Shown: piece after piece, positions 17,159 through 26,367 of the stretch | Position numbering within the stretch: position 1 is the first letter of the stretch | Layout: the number at the start of each line of letters is the position of its first letter | Assembly: GCF_009827515.1 (NCBI RefSeq) | Contig: NZ_WTYO01000004.1 | Location: forward strand, 1-64,000 | Direction of reading: 5' to 3' | DNA: 64,000 nucleotides | From: Pelagerythrobacter marinus | GTDB lineage: Bacteria > Pseudomonadota > Alphaproteobacteria > Sphingomonadales > Sphingomonadaceae | Notes under the pieces: model-generated | Database searches by the model: none | What the model was told of the DNA's origin: nothing | What the model saw: only the letters and a program-made list of their open reading frames with translations | Position numbers and translations under genes: made by a program

Positions 17159-18607
17159 ATGCCGCAGGACACGCGCGAGGACGAGACCATTCTGGCCGAT
17201 CCGCTGCCGGCGGAGGATGGCGCGCACCCCGACGACCGGGTCGACGACGAGCGCCACGACGAGGAAAACCGGCTGAAACCCGACTTCGTGCGGGCCGTGC
17301 GCGACGCGCTGGAACGCGGCGATGACGGGGCCGCCCACGACCTCGTCGAACCGCTCCACCCGGCCGACATCGCCGACCTGCTCGAGCTGCTCGAACGCGA
17401 CGAGCGGCGCGAACTGGCCGCCGCGATCGCCGACCTCGTCAGCTCGGACGTGATCGCCGAGCTCAACGACTACGTCCGCGACGACATGATGGAGGCCCTG
17501 CCCCCGGGCGCGGTCGCCGCCATTGCCGAACAGCTGGAGACCGACGACGCGGTCCAGCTGATCGAGGATCTCGAGCCGGCCGAACAGCGCGCCGTGCTCG
17601 ACGCGCTCGACGCCGAGGACCGCGCGGCGATCGAGAGCGCGCTCGCCTACCCGGAAGAAACCGCCGGGCGCCTGATGAGCCGCGATTTCGTGGCCGTGCC
17701 CGAGCACATGACCGTGGGCGACCTGATCGATTTCCTGCGCGAGGAAGGCAACCTGGCGAACGATTTCTGGGAAATCTTCGTCGTCGACCATGCCCACCAC
17801 CCGGTCGGCACCTGCATGCTCAGCTGGATCCTGCGGACCCCGCGCTCGGTCGCGCTGACCGACGTGATGAAGCGCGACCAGACGCTGATCCCGGTCACGA
17901 TGGACCAGGAAGAAGTCGCGCTGATGTTCCAGAAATACGCGCTGATCTCGGCCGCGGTGGTCGATGCCAGCGGGCGCCTGGTCGGCCAGATGACGGTGGA
18001 CGACGTGGTCCACATCATCTCCGAAGAAGCGGGCGAGGACGTGCTCCTGCTCTCGGGCGCCGGCGAAGGCGACATCAACGAACCGATCCGCGACGCCTAT
18101 ACCGCGCGCGTGCGCTGGCTGATCGCGAACCTCGGCACGGCGCTCGTCGCCAGCTTCATCATCGCCATGTTCGGCGCCGCGATCGAGGAACTCGTCGCGC
18201 TGGCAGTGCTGATGCCGATCGTCGCCAGCATCGGCGGCAATGCCGGGACCCAGACGATGGCCGTCACCGTCCGCGCGATCGCGATCAACCAGCTCACCCG
18301 CGCCAATACCGGGCGGATATTGTGGCGCGAGATGCGCGTCGCCCTGCTCAACGGCGCCACCGTCGCGCTCGTCCTCGGCGCGGCCACGGCGGCGATCTTC
18401 GGCCCCCCGCTGGGGGCGGTGATCGCGGCGGCCATGGTGGTCAACGTCGCGGTGGCCGGGCTGGCCGGGGTCCTGGTCCCGGTGATGTTCGAACGGCTGC
18501 GGCAGGACCCGGCCGTCGCCAGCTCGGTCTTCGTCACGATGATCACCGATTCGATCGGCTTCCTCGCCTTCCTCGGCCTCGCGGTCGCCAGCGGGGTCGC
18601 CGGATGA
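17159..18607 (+). CDS. mgtE: Magnesium transporter MgtE
   Basis: 482 residues in the full MgtE layout: acidic N-terminal MgtE_N superhelical domain (about 35-160), a CBS pair (about 165-310) that senses cytoplasmic magnesium, and five membrane helices from about 335 with the pore block PIVASIGGNAGTQTMA. The ATG at 17159 is preferred over the in-frame one at 17105, which would add a basic, family-atypical N-terminus. Confidence 0.95.
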   Translation: MPQDTREDETILADPLPAEDGAHPDDRVDDERHDEENRLKPDFVRAVRDALERGDDGAAHDLVEPLHPADIADLLELLERDERRELAAAIADLVSSDVIAELNDYVRDDMMEALPPGAVAAIAEQLETDDAVQLIEDLEPAEQRAVLDALDAEDRAAIESALAYPEETAGRLMSRDFVAVPEHMTVGDLIDFLREEGNLANDFWEIFVVDHAHHPVGTCMLSWILRTPRSVALTDVMKRDQTLIPVTMDQEEVALMFQKYALISAAVVDASGRLVGQMTVDDVVHIISEEAGEDVLLLSGAGEGDINEPIRDAYTARVRWLIANLGTALVASFIIAMFGAAIEELVALAVLMPIVASIGGNAGTQTMAVTVRAIAINQLTRANTGRILWREMRVALLNGATVALVLGAATAAIFGPPLGAVIAAAMVVNVAVAGLAGVLVPVMFERLRQDPAVASSVFVTMITDSIGFLAFLGLAVASGVAG

Positions 18608-18611
18608 CGGC

Positions 18612-18640
18612 TTGAGCCGGGCGGCCCCAGCGCCCATATC
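18612..18640 (+). promoter_or_regulatory. Predicted DUF1489 promoter, near-leaderless layout
   Basis: TTGAGC (18612-18617), 17-base spacer, CATATC (18635-18640), then 9 bases to the ATG at 18650. The expected transcription start leaves at most about three untranslated bases. Confidence 0.45.
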
Positions 18641-18649
18641 GCACGGCCC

Positions 18650-19042
18650 ATGCCGCTGCACATGACCAAGATCGCCTTCCGCTCGAAGAACCTCGACACC
18701 CTGCGCGCCTGGGTGGAGAAGGGGCCGGAAGCGCACATGACGACCCGTTACCTGCCCAAGCGGCACGAGGAGATGGTCGGCGGATCGCTCTACTGGATCA
18801 TGGACCACGCGCTCGTCGCGCGCAGCGAGATCCTCGGCTTCGAGAAGCGCGACGACGGGCGCTGGACGATCCGCCTCGCGCCGCGGCTGGTCCGGGTCGA
18901 GCCGCGGCCGAAGCGGGCGCACCAGGGCTGGCGCTACCTGGCCGACGAAGATGCCCCGCGCGACCTGCCCGAGGGGGAGGACCACGGCGACGTCCTGCCC
19001 GGCAAGATGATGAACAAGCTGATCCGCCTGGGCCTCGTGTAA
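18650..19042 (+). CDS. DUF1489 family protein
   Basis: 130 residues with the conserved alphaproteobacterial DUF1489 blocks RYLPKRHEEMVGGSLYWIMD and the HQGWRYLADEDAPRDL end. No function is established for the family. It stands alone between mgtE and the chemotaxis receptor. Confidence 0.9.
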   Translation: MPLHMTKIAFRSKNLDTLRAWVEKGPEAHMTTRYLPKRHEEMVGGSLYWIMDHALVARSEILGFEKRDDGRWTIRLAPRLVRVEPRPKRAHQGWRYLADEDAPRDLPEGEDHGDVLPGKMMNKLIRLGLV

Positions 19043-19187
19043 CCGGGTTCCCCCGGGCCGCCTGGCGCGCCGGACGGGCCAGGCGTGACCGAATGGTTAA
19101 CGCCGGCGTCACACTGCGGCAAAGATGGGCGGCCATGGCGCCGCAGCCGGTTGCCCGAACCGGGCCGCAGAACCAGGACCGCCCGCC

Positions 19188-20957
19188 TTGCTCAAGACCC
19201 CAGGCCTCTGGGCCTCCGACACCGCCGTTTCCCGGCCCTCGCAGCTGGCGACCGCCTTGCGCGGGGCGTGGGAACGCGCGACCGCCACGATCGCCGGGCG
19301 CATTCGCCTCTTCGCGATGTTCTTCGTCGCCCTGCTGGTCGCGCTCGGCCTCGTCCTCGGCGCCGCCTTCTACCAGCTGACCGCGAGCAACCACGCCGCC
19401 TCCGTCTATGCCCGCGGCTCGCTCGCCGCGTCCGAGCTGACCACGGCGATCGCCGAAAGCCGCTATCACTCCGCCCGCTATGCCGTGACCGGCGCGCCGG
19501 AGGAGATCGCCCGCGCGCGGCAGACCTTGGCCAACGCGCGCCAGCGCCTGACCGAGACGCGCGACGGCGCGGGGGACATCGGCGCCGAGGCGATCGAGGC
19601 GATTTCCTGGCTCGATGTCCAGGTCGACGGGTTCGAGGCGGAGCTCGACGCGCTGGAAAGCTCGATCGCCGCCTATGGCCCGTCGGACAGCGCGGTCGGG
19701 CTCGCCGCGGCGATCGACGTCAGCGGCGAATTGCTGGCCGGCCAGGCGCGCGAGGTCGAAAGCACGCTGGCGCGGCGCACGCGCGAGGCCCATGCCCGCC
19801 TGGCCGACCTCAACCGCACGCTGACCGGGGCGGTGATCGTGCTGATCGCGGCCTGCGTCGTCGCCGCGCTTCTCGCCGCCCGTTTCCTGGTGCGCCAGGT
19901 GGCCGGGGCGATCCGCGAGTTCACCGCCTCGATGAGCGGGCTGGCCGCGGGCGACCAGACGGTGCCGATCCCGGGCACGACCCGCGGCGACGAGATCGGC
20001 GAAATGGCCCGCGCGCTGGTCGTCTTCCGCGAGGACGCGCGCGAACTCGCCGCGCTGCAGGAGGAATCGGCCCGCCGGTCGGAAGAGAAGCTCGCCGCGC
20101 GCGACCGCCAGGCCGAGGTGCTGCGCGATCTCGCGAGCCGGTTCGAACGCACGGTGGGCGAAGTCGTCGGCGGGATCGCCGCCGCCTCGAAACAGCTCGA
20201 GGGCGCGGCCGGCGAAATGGCCCGCTCCGCCGAACAGGCGGCGAGCCACGTCGATGGCGTGGCCGGTTCGATGGAGGAGGTCAGCCGCGGGGTCGCGATG
20301 GCGGCCGCGACGGGCGAGCAGTTCGCCGCCTCGATCCGCGAGATCGGCGAACAGGCCGCCGGCTCGGCCGAACGCGCGCGCCACTCGCTCGGATCGGTCG
20401 ACGCGGTCGATGCGACGACCGGCGAGCTGTCGCAGGCCGCGACGCAGATCGGCGAGATCGTCAGCCTGATCGATTCGATCGCCGAACAGACCAATATCCT
20501 AGCGCTCAACGCCACGATCGAGGCGAGCCGCGCAGGCCAGGTCGGCGCGGGCTTCGCGGTGGTCGCCAACGAGATCAAGGACCTCGCCCGGCGGACTCGC
20601 GAATCGACCGGCGAGATCGCCGGCCAGGTATCCGCGGTGCAGCAGGCGAGCACCGCCAATATCGGCGCCCTGCGCGAGATCGGCGAACATGTCCGCAACG
20701 TGGAAGGCAATGCCAGCGCGATCGCCCGGTCGGTGGAGGAACAGGGGATCGCCAGCCGCGACCTGGCGCACAGCCTCGACCTCGCCGCCAGCGGCACCGA
20801 TTCGATCCGGGTCAGCCTCGACCGCGTGCGCGGCATGGTCCGCACGACCGACCGCTCGGCCGAACAGATGCTCGCCGCCGCCGGCGACCTGCACCGCCAG
20901 GCGGAGCGGCTGCGCGCGCAGGTCGACGATTTCCTCGCCTACGTGCGCCGCGCCTGA
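19188..20957 (+). CDS. Methyl-accepting chemotaxis protein
   Basis: Transmembrane signal receptor of about 589 residues: TM1 (about 25-50), a periplasmic helical sensor region, TM2 (about 215-240), HAMP, and a signalling domain with the hairpin-tip block [21 protein letters not shown] chose the TTG at 19188 (AGGA nine bases before it) because residues coded from the earlier ATG at 19125 look like untranslated leader. The ligand is unknown and no other chemotaxis gene is in the window. Confidence 0.88.
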   Translation: MLKTPGLWASDTAVSRPSQLATALRGAWERATATIAGRIRLFAMFFVALLVALGLVLGAAFYQLTASNHAASVYARGSLAASELTTAIAESRYHSARYAVTGAPEEIARARQTLANARQRLTETRDGAGDIGAEAIEAISWLDVQVDGFEAELDALESSIAAYGPSDSAVGLAAAIDVSGELLAGQAREVESTLARRTREAHARLADLNRTLTGAVIVLIAACVVAALLAARFLVRQVAGAIREFTASMSGLAAGDQTVPIPGTTRGDEIGEMARALVVFREDARELAALQEESARRSEEKLAARDRQAEVLRDLASRFERTVGEVVGGIAAASKQLEGAAGEMARSAEQAASHVDGVAGSMEEVSRGVAMAAATGEQFAASIREIGEQAAGSAERARHSLGSVDAVDATTGELSQAATQIGEIVSLIDSIAEQTNILALNATIEASRAGQVGAGFAVVANEIKDLARRTRESTGEIAGQVSAVQQASTANIGALREIGEHVRNVEGNASAIARSVEEQGIASRDLAHSLDLAASGTDSIRVSLDRVRGMVRTTDRSAEQMLAAAGDLHRQAERLRAQVDDFLAYVRRA

Positions 20958-20976
20958 TCCCGGAACGCCGGGGCGC

Positions 20977-21031
20977 CCCCCGCCGTTGGTGGGGTAACAG
21001 GAGCCCCCGCCGCTGGCGGGGCAAGAAGGAG
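20977..21031. repeat. Tandem duplication of hairpin plus ribosome site
   Basis: Two near-identical units (20977-21003 and 21004-21031), each a CCCC..GGGG hairpin followed by a purine-rich AGGAG/AAGGAG tail. The second tail is the ribosome site of the 81-residue gene that follows. The hairpins may end the receptor message or control access to the ribosome site. Confidence 0.7.
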
Positions 21032-21038
21032 ATCGACC

Positions 21039-21284
21039 ATGACCGAGCGCCAGTCGCGCCATCCCGACAACGACCTGATCGACGAACTGACCGAGGGCGA
21101 AACCCCCTCGCAGCAAAGCTCCGCCGGGGGCGAGGTCAATCGCCGGGTCGGCAAGCGGGGCGAGGAAGCCCGCGCGACCGATCCCGAGAACCGCGAGCCG
21201 GTCGTCGGCTCGGACAACCCGGGCGAAGACGCGAAGAAGGGCCCGAAGACGCGGGCCGCGATCCAGCAGGACCGCGAGAGCTGA
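21039..21284 (+). CDS. Small hydrophilic protein of unknown function
   Basis: 81 residues, highly charged, Gly/Glu/Asp/Arg-rich, without a hydrophobic core or cysteine, so probably disordered. It has an excellent ribosome site (AAGAAGGAGATCGACC-ATG). The composition resembles short stress-induced hydrophilic proteins, but I cannot place it in a family. It is oriented away from the DsbA-like gene. Confidence 0.6.
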   Translation: MTERQSRHPDNDLIDELTEGETPSQQSSAGGEVNRRVGKRGEEARATDPENREPVVGSDNPGEDAKKGPKTRAAIQQDRES

Positions 21285-21306
21285 CGCGGGCCGGCGCGGC
21301 GCGCGC

Positions 21307-21975
21307 TCAGGCCTTCGCCGCCACCCGGCGCAGCGCGTTGACGTAACTGTCCACCGGCTGCGCGCCGGGGACCAGGAACTTGCCCGCGATCACCATCGCC
21401 GGCACCCCGGTGATGTTGAGGTCGAGCGCCTGGCGCTGTTCCGCGCGCACCCGCGCGGCCAGTGCCGCGTCGTCCAGCGCGGCGCGGGCGGCCGCGCGGT
21501 CGAACCCGGCTTCCTCCGCCACGTCGAGCAGGACGTCCTCGTCGCCGATCGGCCGGCGGTGATGGAAGTGCGCGGCGAACAGCGCGAGCTTGAGCGCGCC
21601 CTGGCGTTCCGGCCCGGCGCTGTCGAGCGCCCAGGCGAGCAGGCGGTGCGCGGCATAGGTGTTCCACATCATCGCCGGGGGCGGTTCCCCGTCCCCCTGC
21701 CACTCGAGCGAGACGCCGGCCTCCTGCGCCATCGCGCGCATCTGCTCGCGCACGGCCTGCCCCTCGGCCGCGCTGCGCCCGTACTTGCGACGCAAGTGCG
21801 CTTCCTGTTCCTCGCCCCCGGGCGGCATGTCGGGGTTGAGCTCGAACGGGCGCCAGCGGATCTCGGCGGCAATCTCGCCGTCGAGCCGGTCCAGCGCCTG
21901 GCGCAGGTTGCCCCAGCCGACCAGGCACCACGGGCACATGACATCGGACCAGATATCGATCGTCAGCGTCTTCAT
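21307..21975 (-). CDS. DsbA family oxidoreductase (FrnE-like)
   Basis: 222 residues with the thioredoxin-fold active site CPWC in DIWSDVMCPWCLVGW and the cis-Pro loop TGVPAMVI. No signal peptide, so cytoplasmic, as for FrnE/polyketide-type members that act as disulfide isomerases or glutathione-linked reductases. Its ATG overlaps the nudC stop (ATGA), so it is translated from the nudC message. Confidence 0.9.
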   Translation of the reverse strand: MKTLTIDIWSDVMCPWCLVGWGNLRQALDRLDGEIAAEIRWRPFELNPDMPPGGEEQEAHLRRKYGRSAAEGQAVREQMRAMAQEAGVSLEWQGDGEPPPAMMWNTYAAHRLLAWALDSAGPERQGALKLALFAAHFHHRRPIGDEDVLLDVAEEAGFDRAAARAALDDAALAARVRAEQRQALDLNITGVPAMVIAGKFLVPGAQPVDSYVNALRRVAAKA

Positions 21976-22889
21976 CGGGAAATCCACCATTCGAGGAGAT
22001 GATGCGCGATCGCGTGCGGCGGCGGCGCGCCGAAGGGCGCGTCGGCCGCCCCGTCGAGCGCCGCGGCGACCTGTTCGCGCGTGAACCAGCGCACGTCGGC
22101 CAGCTCGGTCTCGTCGATCGTCACCGCGTCGTCGTCGGCATGGGCGTGGCAACCGATCATCAGCTGGCTGGGAAAAGGCCAGGGCTGGCTGGCGATATAA
22201 GTCACGTCGCGCACGCGCACCCCCGATTCCTCCAGCACTTCGCGCGCCACGGCCTCCTCGATGCTCTCGCCCGGCTCGACGAACCCGGCCAGCGCCGAAT
22301 AGCGTCCCTCCGGCCAGCCCAGCCCGCGGCCCAGCATCAGCCGCCCGGAATGTTCGACCAGCATGATCGTGACCGGGTCGGTCCGCGGGAACTGCGGGGC
22401 GCCGCAGCCGCCGCTGTCCGCCACGCAGTCGCGCTGCCAGCCGCCCTTGGCGATCCGCGTCGGCCCGCCGCAGGCCGGGCAGAACCGGTGCCGCGCGTGC
22501 CAGTCGACCAGGCTGCGCGCGCCGCCGTAGAGCGCCAGGTCCTCGGGCGAGAGCGCGGCCATCAGGTTCCACAGCTGCGGGTTCGCCATGCGCGGGCGCG
22601 GATCGCCCTGCGGCGGCACGGCGGCGAAGCAGGCGCGGCCCGTGCCCCCGCCTTCCCCCCGGTCGAAGCCGAGGAAGACCAGCTCCGCATCCTCGGGCGC
22701 ATCGGCCAGCGTGCCCCAGGCGAGCCGCCCGTCTCCGTCCAGCGCGGGCATCATCCCGTCGAGCGCGAGGAGCCGCGCGCGCCAGTTCATGTGGCCGGCC
22801 AGCGCCTCCCGGTCGGCACGCACGTTGTCCGCCCGGTCGAGCGCGCAGCCGGTGAAGGCCAGCACCTTGTCTGCCGCCTGAACCCTCAC
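21972..22889 (-). CDS. nudC: NAD(+) diphosphatase NudC
   Basis: Nudix hydrolase that cleaves NADH/NAD and removes NAD caps from RNA. 305 residues: N-terminal domain, a zinc ribbon (CPACGG and later two Cys near DCVADSGGCG), then the Nudix box GFVEPGESIEEAVAREVLEE and the SQPWPFPSQLM motif that defines the NADH pyrophosphatase subgroup. Start codon GTG at 22889; the serine hydrolase gene ends 10 bases upstream of it. Confidence 0.94.
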   Translation of the reverse strand: MRVQAADKVLAFTGCALDRADNVRADREALAGHMNWRARLLALDGMMPALDGDGRLAWGTLADAPEDAELVFLGFDRGEGGGTGRACFAAVPPQGDPRPRMANPQLWNLMAALSPEDLALYGGARSLVDWHARHRFCPACGGPTRIAKGGWQRDCVADSGGCGAPQFPRTDPVTIMLVEHSGRLMLGRGLGWPEGRYSALAGFVEPGESIEEAVAREVLEESGVRVRDVTYIASQPWPFPSQLMIGCHAHADDDAVTIDETELADVRWFTREQVAAALDGAADAPFGAPPPHAIAHHLLEWWISR

Positions 22890-22899
22890 CCCTGCGCCC

Positions 22900-24219
22900 T
22901 CATCCCTGGGCCGTCGCCATGGCCGCGAGGTCCTTCACCACCGCAGCGGGGAAGGCGCCGTGGATCGGATAGGCTTCCGACGGCATGTACTGCGTGAACA
23001 GCGCGGCGCGCAGGCCCCGGCGCAAGTCGGCGAAGGCGACCGTGCCCGCGGCCCCGCCCCAGCCGAACGTGCCCGCCTGGTCGCCCAGCCCGACGCGCCC
23101 GCCGGCGCCAAAGCCCGACCCGTCGGCGAACGTGCCGCGGGTGCTGACCCCGTCGGGCAGGAGGTTCGAGGTGCCGAGCCGCACCGCCGCCTCGCTCAGC
23201 ACGCGCTTGCCGCCGACCTGGCCATATCCGACCAGCATCTGCAGGAACCGGTCGTAATCGCGCGGGCTCGAGACCAGCCCGGCCCCGCCGAAGGGGAAGG
23301 CAGGCGCATCGAGGAAGACCGAGACGCGCGCCGGGTCGAGCGGCACGAGGCGCCCGTTCATCACGCCGTAGTTGGTCGTCAGCCGCCCCGCTTCGCCCGG
23401 CGGCACGCGGAACCAGGTGCTCGTCATCCCCAGCGGATCGAACAGGCGTTCCTTCAGGAACACGTCGAAGGGCTTGCCCGCGACGACCTCGATCACGCGG
23501 CCGAGCAGGTCGAGCGAGACCGAGTAGCTCCAGCGCGTGCCCGGCTGCGCGACCAGCGGCAGGCGGGCGAGGTTGTCGGCGAAGGCTTCGAGGCTCGCGG
23601 CCGGCTCGCCCCGGCCGAAGACCGCGCCCAGCGGCAGCCGGGTCACCTGCCCGGGAACCGCGCCCGCGCGCTCGTAAGCGGCCCTGATCGGCCCTTTCTG
23701 GACGATCGAGTAGCCGAGCCCGGCGGTATGGGTGAGCAGGTGGCGGATCGTGATCGGCCGTTCGGCCGGTTCGAGGTCGGTGATCGACCCGTCGTAGGTC
23801 TTCTGCACCTTCATGTCGGCAAAAGCGGGCAGGATCTCCGCCAGCGGCTGGTCGAGGGCCAGCCGGTCGTCCTCGATCAGCGCCATCGCCGCCATGCCGG
23901 TGATCGGCTTGGTCATCGAATAGATCCGGTAAAGGCTGTCGATCCCCGCCGGCGCCGCCTGGCCGATCGCCAGCGTGCCGCGCGCGATCACGTCGGGCGC
24001 GCGCTGCTGCCAGCCGAGCACGGCGACCATGTTCGCCACCTTGCGGGCGGATACGTGCTCTTCCGCCAGCGCGATGACCGACGGCCAGTGCCCGGCATGG
24101 GCCAGGGCGGCGCGCCCGAACGGCAGGCCGGCCAGCGTCGCGCCCGCGCCCAGCATCGCCCCGCCCCGCAGCAGCGCACGCCGCGACAGCGCCGCAGTCT
24201 CGATCGTCCTCGATCCCAT
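22900..24219 (-). CDS. Beta-lactamase-related serine hydrolase, Tat-exported
   Basis: 439 residues. The twin-arginine signal SRRALLRGG is followed by a hydrophobic core and AHA cleavage, so it is exported folded. The class C-type SxxK is in YRIYSMTKPITG; RWSYSVSLDLLGRVIE gives the YxN-type position (Tyr-Ser-Val here). Such proteins are esterases or D-amino-peptidases more often than true beta-lactamases. ATG 24219 has AAGGGA before it; an in-frame ATG at 24297 would precede the Tat signal unnaturally. Confidence 0.88.
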   Translation of the reverse strand: MGSRTIETAALSRRALLRGGAMLGAGATLAGLPFGRAALAHAGHWPSVIALAEEHVSARKVANMVAVLGWQQRAPDVIARGTLAIGQAAPAGIDSLYRIYSMTKPITGMAAMALIEDDRLALDQPLAEILPAFADMKVQKTYDGSITDLEPAERPITIRHLLTHTAGLGYSIVQKGPIRAAYERAGAVPGQVTRLPLGAVFGRGEPAASLEAFADNLARLPLVAQPGTRWSYSVSLDLLGRVIEVVAGKPFDVFLKERLFDPLGMTSTWFRVPPGEAGRLTTNYGVMNGRLVPLDPARVSVFLDAPAFPFGGAGLVSSPRDYDRFLQMLVGYGQVGGKRVLSEAAVRLGTSNLLPDGVSTRGTFADGSGFGAGGRVGLGDQAGTFGWGGAAGTVAFADLRRGLRAALFTQYMPSEAYPIHGAFPAAVVKDLAAMATAQG

Positions 24220-24288
24220 CGAACGGTCCCTTTTCGCAATCGGTTGCCCGCCGGTGTGCGGCATCGCGCCTGAACGGTCAATTGCCCC

Positions 24289-24317
24289 TTGCGGCACCGC
24301 GCTGTATTGCCAATATA
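24289..24317 (+). promoter_or_regulatory. Predicted promoter of the small membrane protein, leaderless layout
   Basis: TTGCGG (24289-24294), 17-base spacer, AATATA (24312-24317), then GGACAC and the ATG at 24324. The spacing puts the transcription start on the A of the ATG. Confidence 0.5.
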
Positions 24318-24323
24318 GGACAC

Positions 24324-24545
24324 ATGCTGAACCTGCTTTCCATCCTCTTCGGGATCGTCGCGCTCGTGATCGTGATCCCCTCCACGATCCCCCTGCTCGG
24401 CTGGGGCAACTGGTTCGCCCTGCCGATCGTCGTGGTCGGCATCGGGGTGGGCGCGCTCTCTTCGTCCAACGGCGGGCGCAATTTCTGCCTGATCGTCTTC
24501 GCCATAGCGGTGATCCGCCTGATGCTGGGCGGCGGCATTATCTGA
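24324..24545 (+). CDS. Small membrane protein of unknown function
   Basis: 73 residues that are almost entirely hydrophobic: three likely membrane segments (about 3-20, 26-43, 51-68) separated by a short SSSNGGRN loop. No family recognised. It is monocistronic: its own promoter lies immediately upstream and a terminator about 130 bases downstream. Confidence 0.65.
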   Translation: MLNLLSILFGIVALVIVIPSTIPLLGWGNWFALPIVVVGIGVGALSSSNGGRNFCLIVFAIAVIRLMLGGGII

Positions 24546-24601
24546 CCGGGCCGTCCGGCCGTTCGCGATCGCGGCGGTGCGCGCGCGCGCCCGGGAACGC
24601 G

Positions 24602-24635
24602 GCTCTGGCGCCAAGTGAGCTCTGGCGCCAAGTGA
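24602..24635. repeat. 17-base tandem repeat with TGGCGCCA palindrome
   Basis: GCTCTGGCGCCAAGTGA occurs at 24602-24618 and again at 24619-24635, each carrying the perfect palindrome TGGCGCCA, with an AAGTGA echo soon after. It lies in the gap downstream of the small membrane protein. It could be a protein-binding site; nothing shows which. Confidence 0.7.
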
Positions 24636-24673
24636 AACTTCAAGTGAGATTGATGTATTTCCCGCCGAGAACC

Positions 24674-24694
24674 CTCAACCACGGTTGAGTTTTT
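24674..24694 (+). terminator. Rho-independent terminator
   Basis: Perfect arms CTCAACC (24674-24680) and GGTTGAG (24683-24689) followed by five T on the plus strand (24690-24694). The loop is only two bases, so the tip pairs probably open. It fits the rightward small-membrane-protein transcript; the opposite strand lacks a T run. Confidence 0.65.
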
Positions 24695-24757
24695 CCGGCA
24701 CGAGGCCTTGCGGTCGCGCGCGATCGCCTGCCCCGCCCTGCTCCGGAAAAGCGCCGC

Positions 24758-25801
24758 TCAGCCCGCTCTGGCGCGGCGCGCGGCCTTGGCGAAGAGGGTC
24801 GGCAGGCCCGCCGCGTCCAGCGCGTCGAGCGGCCACCATTCCCCCTCCCCCGGCGGCGGCGCGCCGCCTTCCAGCACCATGACCTGCAGCTCGAGATCGA
24901 AATGGGTGAAGCCGTGGCGCACCGCGCCCGCCGGACGCCACGCGCCCGCCACCGGCGGTGTGCCGTCGCCGCTGGCCCGCGCGGACCAGCCGTCATCGGG
25001 CAGCGCGCGCATCCCGCCGAGCATGCCCCGGCCCGGCCGGCGCACCAGCCAGACGTGTCCGTCGCGCTCGATCCACCAGGCCGTGCCGGTGCGCGCAGGC
25101 TTCGCCTTCTTCGGTGCCTTGCGCGGAAAGCGCGCCGGATCGCCGGTGCGCCGGCCGGCACATAGCGCCGCCAGCGGGCAGAGCGGGCAGCGGGGCTCGC
25201 GCGCGGTGCAGACACCGGCGCCGAGATCCATCATCGCCTGCGCGAAATCGCCGGCCCGCGCCGCGGGCGCGATTGCCCCGGTCGCCGCGCGGATCGCCTT
25301 GCGCGCGCCGGGCAGGGCCTCCTCCACCGCGAAGAGCCGGGCGACCACCCGCTCGACATTGGCATCGACCACCACCGCGCGCCGGCCGAAGGCGATCGCG
25401 GCGATCGCCGCCGCGGTATAGTCGCCGATCCCCGGCAGGGCGCGCAGGCCCGCCTCGGTATCGGGAAAGCCGCCCCGTTCGGCGACGGCGCGGGCGCATT
25501 TCACCAGGTTGCGCGCCCGCGAGTAATAGCCCAGCCCCGCCCAGGCGGCCATGACCTCCTCCTCCGGCGCATCGGCGAGCGCCTCCACGGTCGGCCAGCG
25601 GCGGGTGAATTCGGCGAAATAGGGCTTTACCGCGGCGACCGTCGTCTGCTGCAGCATCACTTCGGACAGCCACACGCGATAGGGTGCCGGCGGCGGCTCG
25701 CCCGGCGGGGCGCGCCAGGGGAGCGCGCGAGCATGGCGGTCGTACCAGGCGAGCAGGAGGCTCGCCACGTCCGTTTCCGATCTCTCCCCGCTGGCAGTCA
25801 C
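24758..25801 (-). CDS. mutY: A/G-specific adenine glycosylase MutY
   Basis: Removes adenine mispaired with 8-oxoguanine. 347 residues: helix-hairpin-helix (LPGIGDYTAAAI), catalytic Asp region VDANVERVV, a 4Fe-4S loop CX6CX2CX5C (CTAREPRCPLCPLAALC) and a C-terminal Nudix-like recognition domain. The GTG at 25801 leaves only 14 bases to the divergent dciA start; an in-frame GTG at 25768 (336 residues) is an equally good start and leaves more room for promoters. Confidence 0.94.
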   Translation of the reverse strand: MTASGERSETDVASLLLAWYDRHARALPWRAPPGEPPPAPYRVWLSEVMLQQTTVAAVKPYFAEFTRRWPTVEALADAPEEEVMAAWAGLGYYSRARNLVKCARAVAERGGFPDTEAGLRALPGIGDYTAAAIAAIAFGRRAVVVDANVERVVARLFAVEEALPGARKAIRAATGAIAPAARAGDFAQAMMDLGAGVCTAREPRCPLCPLAALCAGRRTGDPARFPRKAPKKAKPARTGTAWWIERDGHVWLVRRPGRGMLGGMRALPDDGWSARASGDGTPPVAGAWRPAGAVRHGFTHFDLELQVMVLEGGAPPPGEGEWWPLDALDAAGLPTLFAKAARRARAG

Positions 25802-25815
25802 GCCCCGCCTATGGC

Positions 25816-26367
25816 ATGGGCATGGGCGCAATGGAACGGGACGGCAAGCCAGCAACCTCGCGCGCCAGGCCGCGCACTTACGAACGGCCGCGGGGCGGAC
25901 CCGCGCGCCAGATCGCGGACCTCATGCCGCAGATCGGCCGCACCGCCTTCCGCCGCTTCGGGTTCGTCCAGTCGAGCGTGGTCACCCGCTGGCCCGAAAT
26001 CGTCGGGGAGCAGCACGCCCGCGTGTGCATGCCGGAAGCGATCCGGTTTCCCCCGGGGGAGAAAGCGGAAGGGATCCTGCAACTCGTGGTCCTGCCGGCC
26101 CATGCCCCGCTGATCCAGCACGTGATCCCCGAGATCATGGAGCGGGTGAACCGTTTCTTCGGCTACAAGGCGGTATCGCGGGTCAAGCTGCGGCAGGGGG
26201 AGGTCAGGCCGCCGCGTGGCCACGAGCGGGCCAAGGCGCCGCCTTCGCTCAAGCCGATCCCGATGGAACTGGGCGACAGCCTGCGCGACATCGGCGACCC
26301 GGAGCTGCGGACCGTGCTCGAATCGCTCGCCCGCAGCCTGGGCGGCAAGGAGGAAGAGGAATCATGA
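25816..26367 (+). CDS. dciA: DUF721 protein, DciA-type replicative helicase loader
   Basis: 183 residues with the DUF721 core GRTAFRRFGFVQSSVVTRWP through LQLVVLPAHAPLIQHVIPEI. DciA is the ancestral loader or operator of the DnaB helicase in bacteria without DnaC/DnaI. ATGs at 25816, 25822 and 25831 are all possible; no clear ribosome site decides. The stop overlaps the next start by ATGA, so it is coupled to the exported thioredoxin-fold gene, and smc follows. Confidence 0.85.
   Translation: MGMGAMERDGKPATSRARPRTYERPRGGPARQIADLMPQIGRTAFRRFGFVQSSVVTRWPEIVGEQHARVCMPEAIRFPPGEKAEGILQLVVLPAHAPLIQHVIPEIMERVNRFFGYKAVSRVKLRQGEVRPPRGHERAKAPPSLKPIPMELGDSLRDIGDPELRTVLESLARSLGGKEEEES

Noticed and set aside
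22900-24219. Naming the serine hydrolase as a resistance beta-lactamase
   Set aside because: Only the general SxxK fold is visible; the usual class C Tyr-Ala-Asn motif is not, so an esterase or peptidase is more likely.
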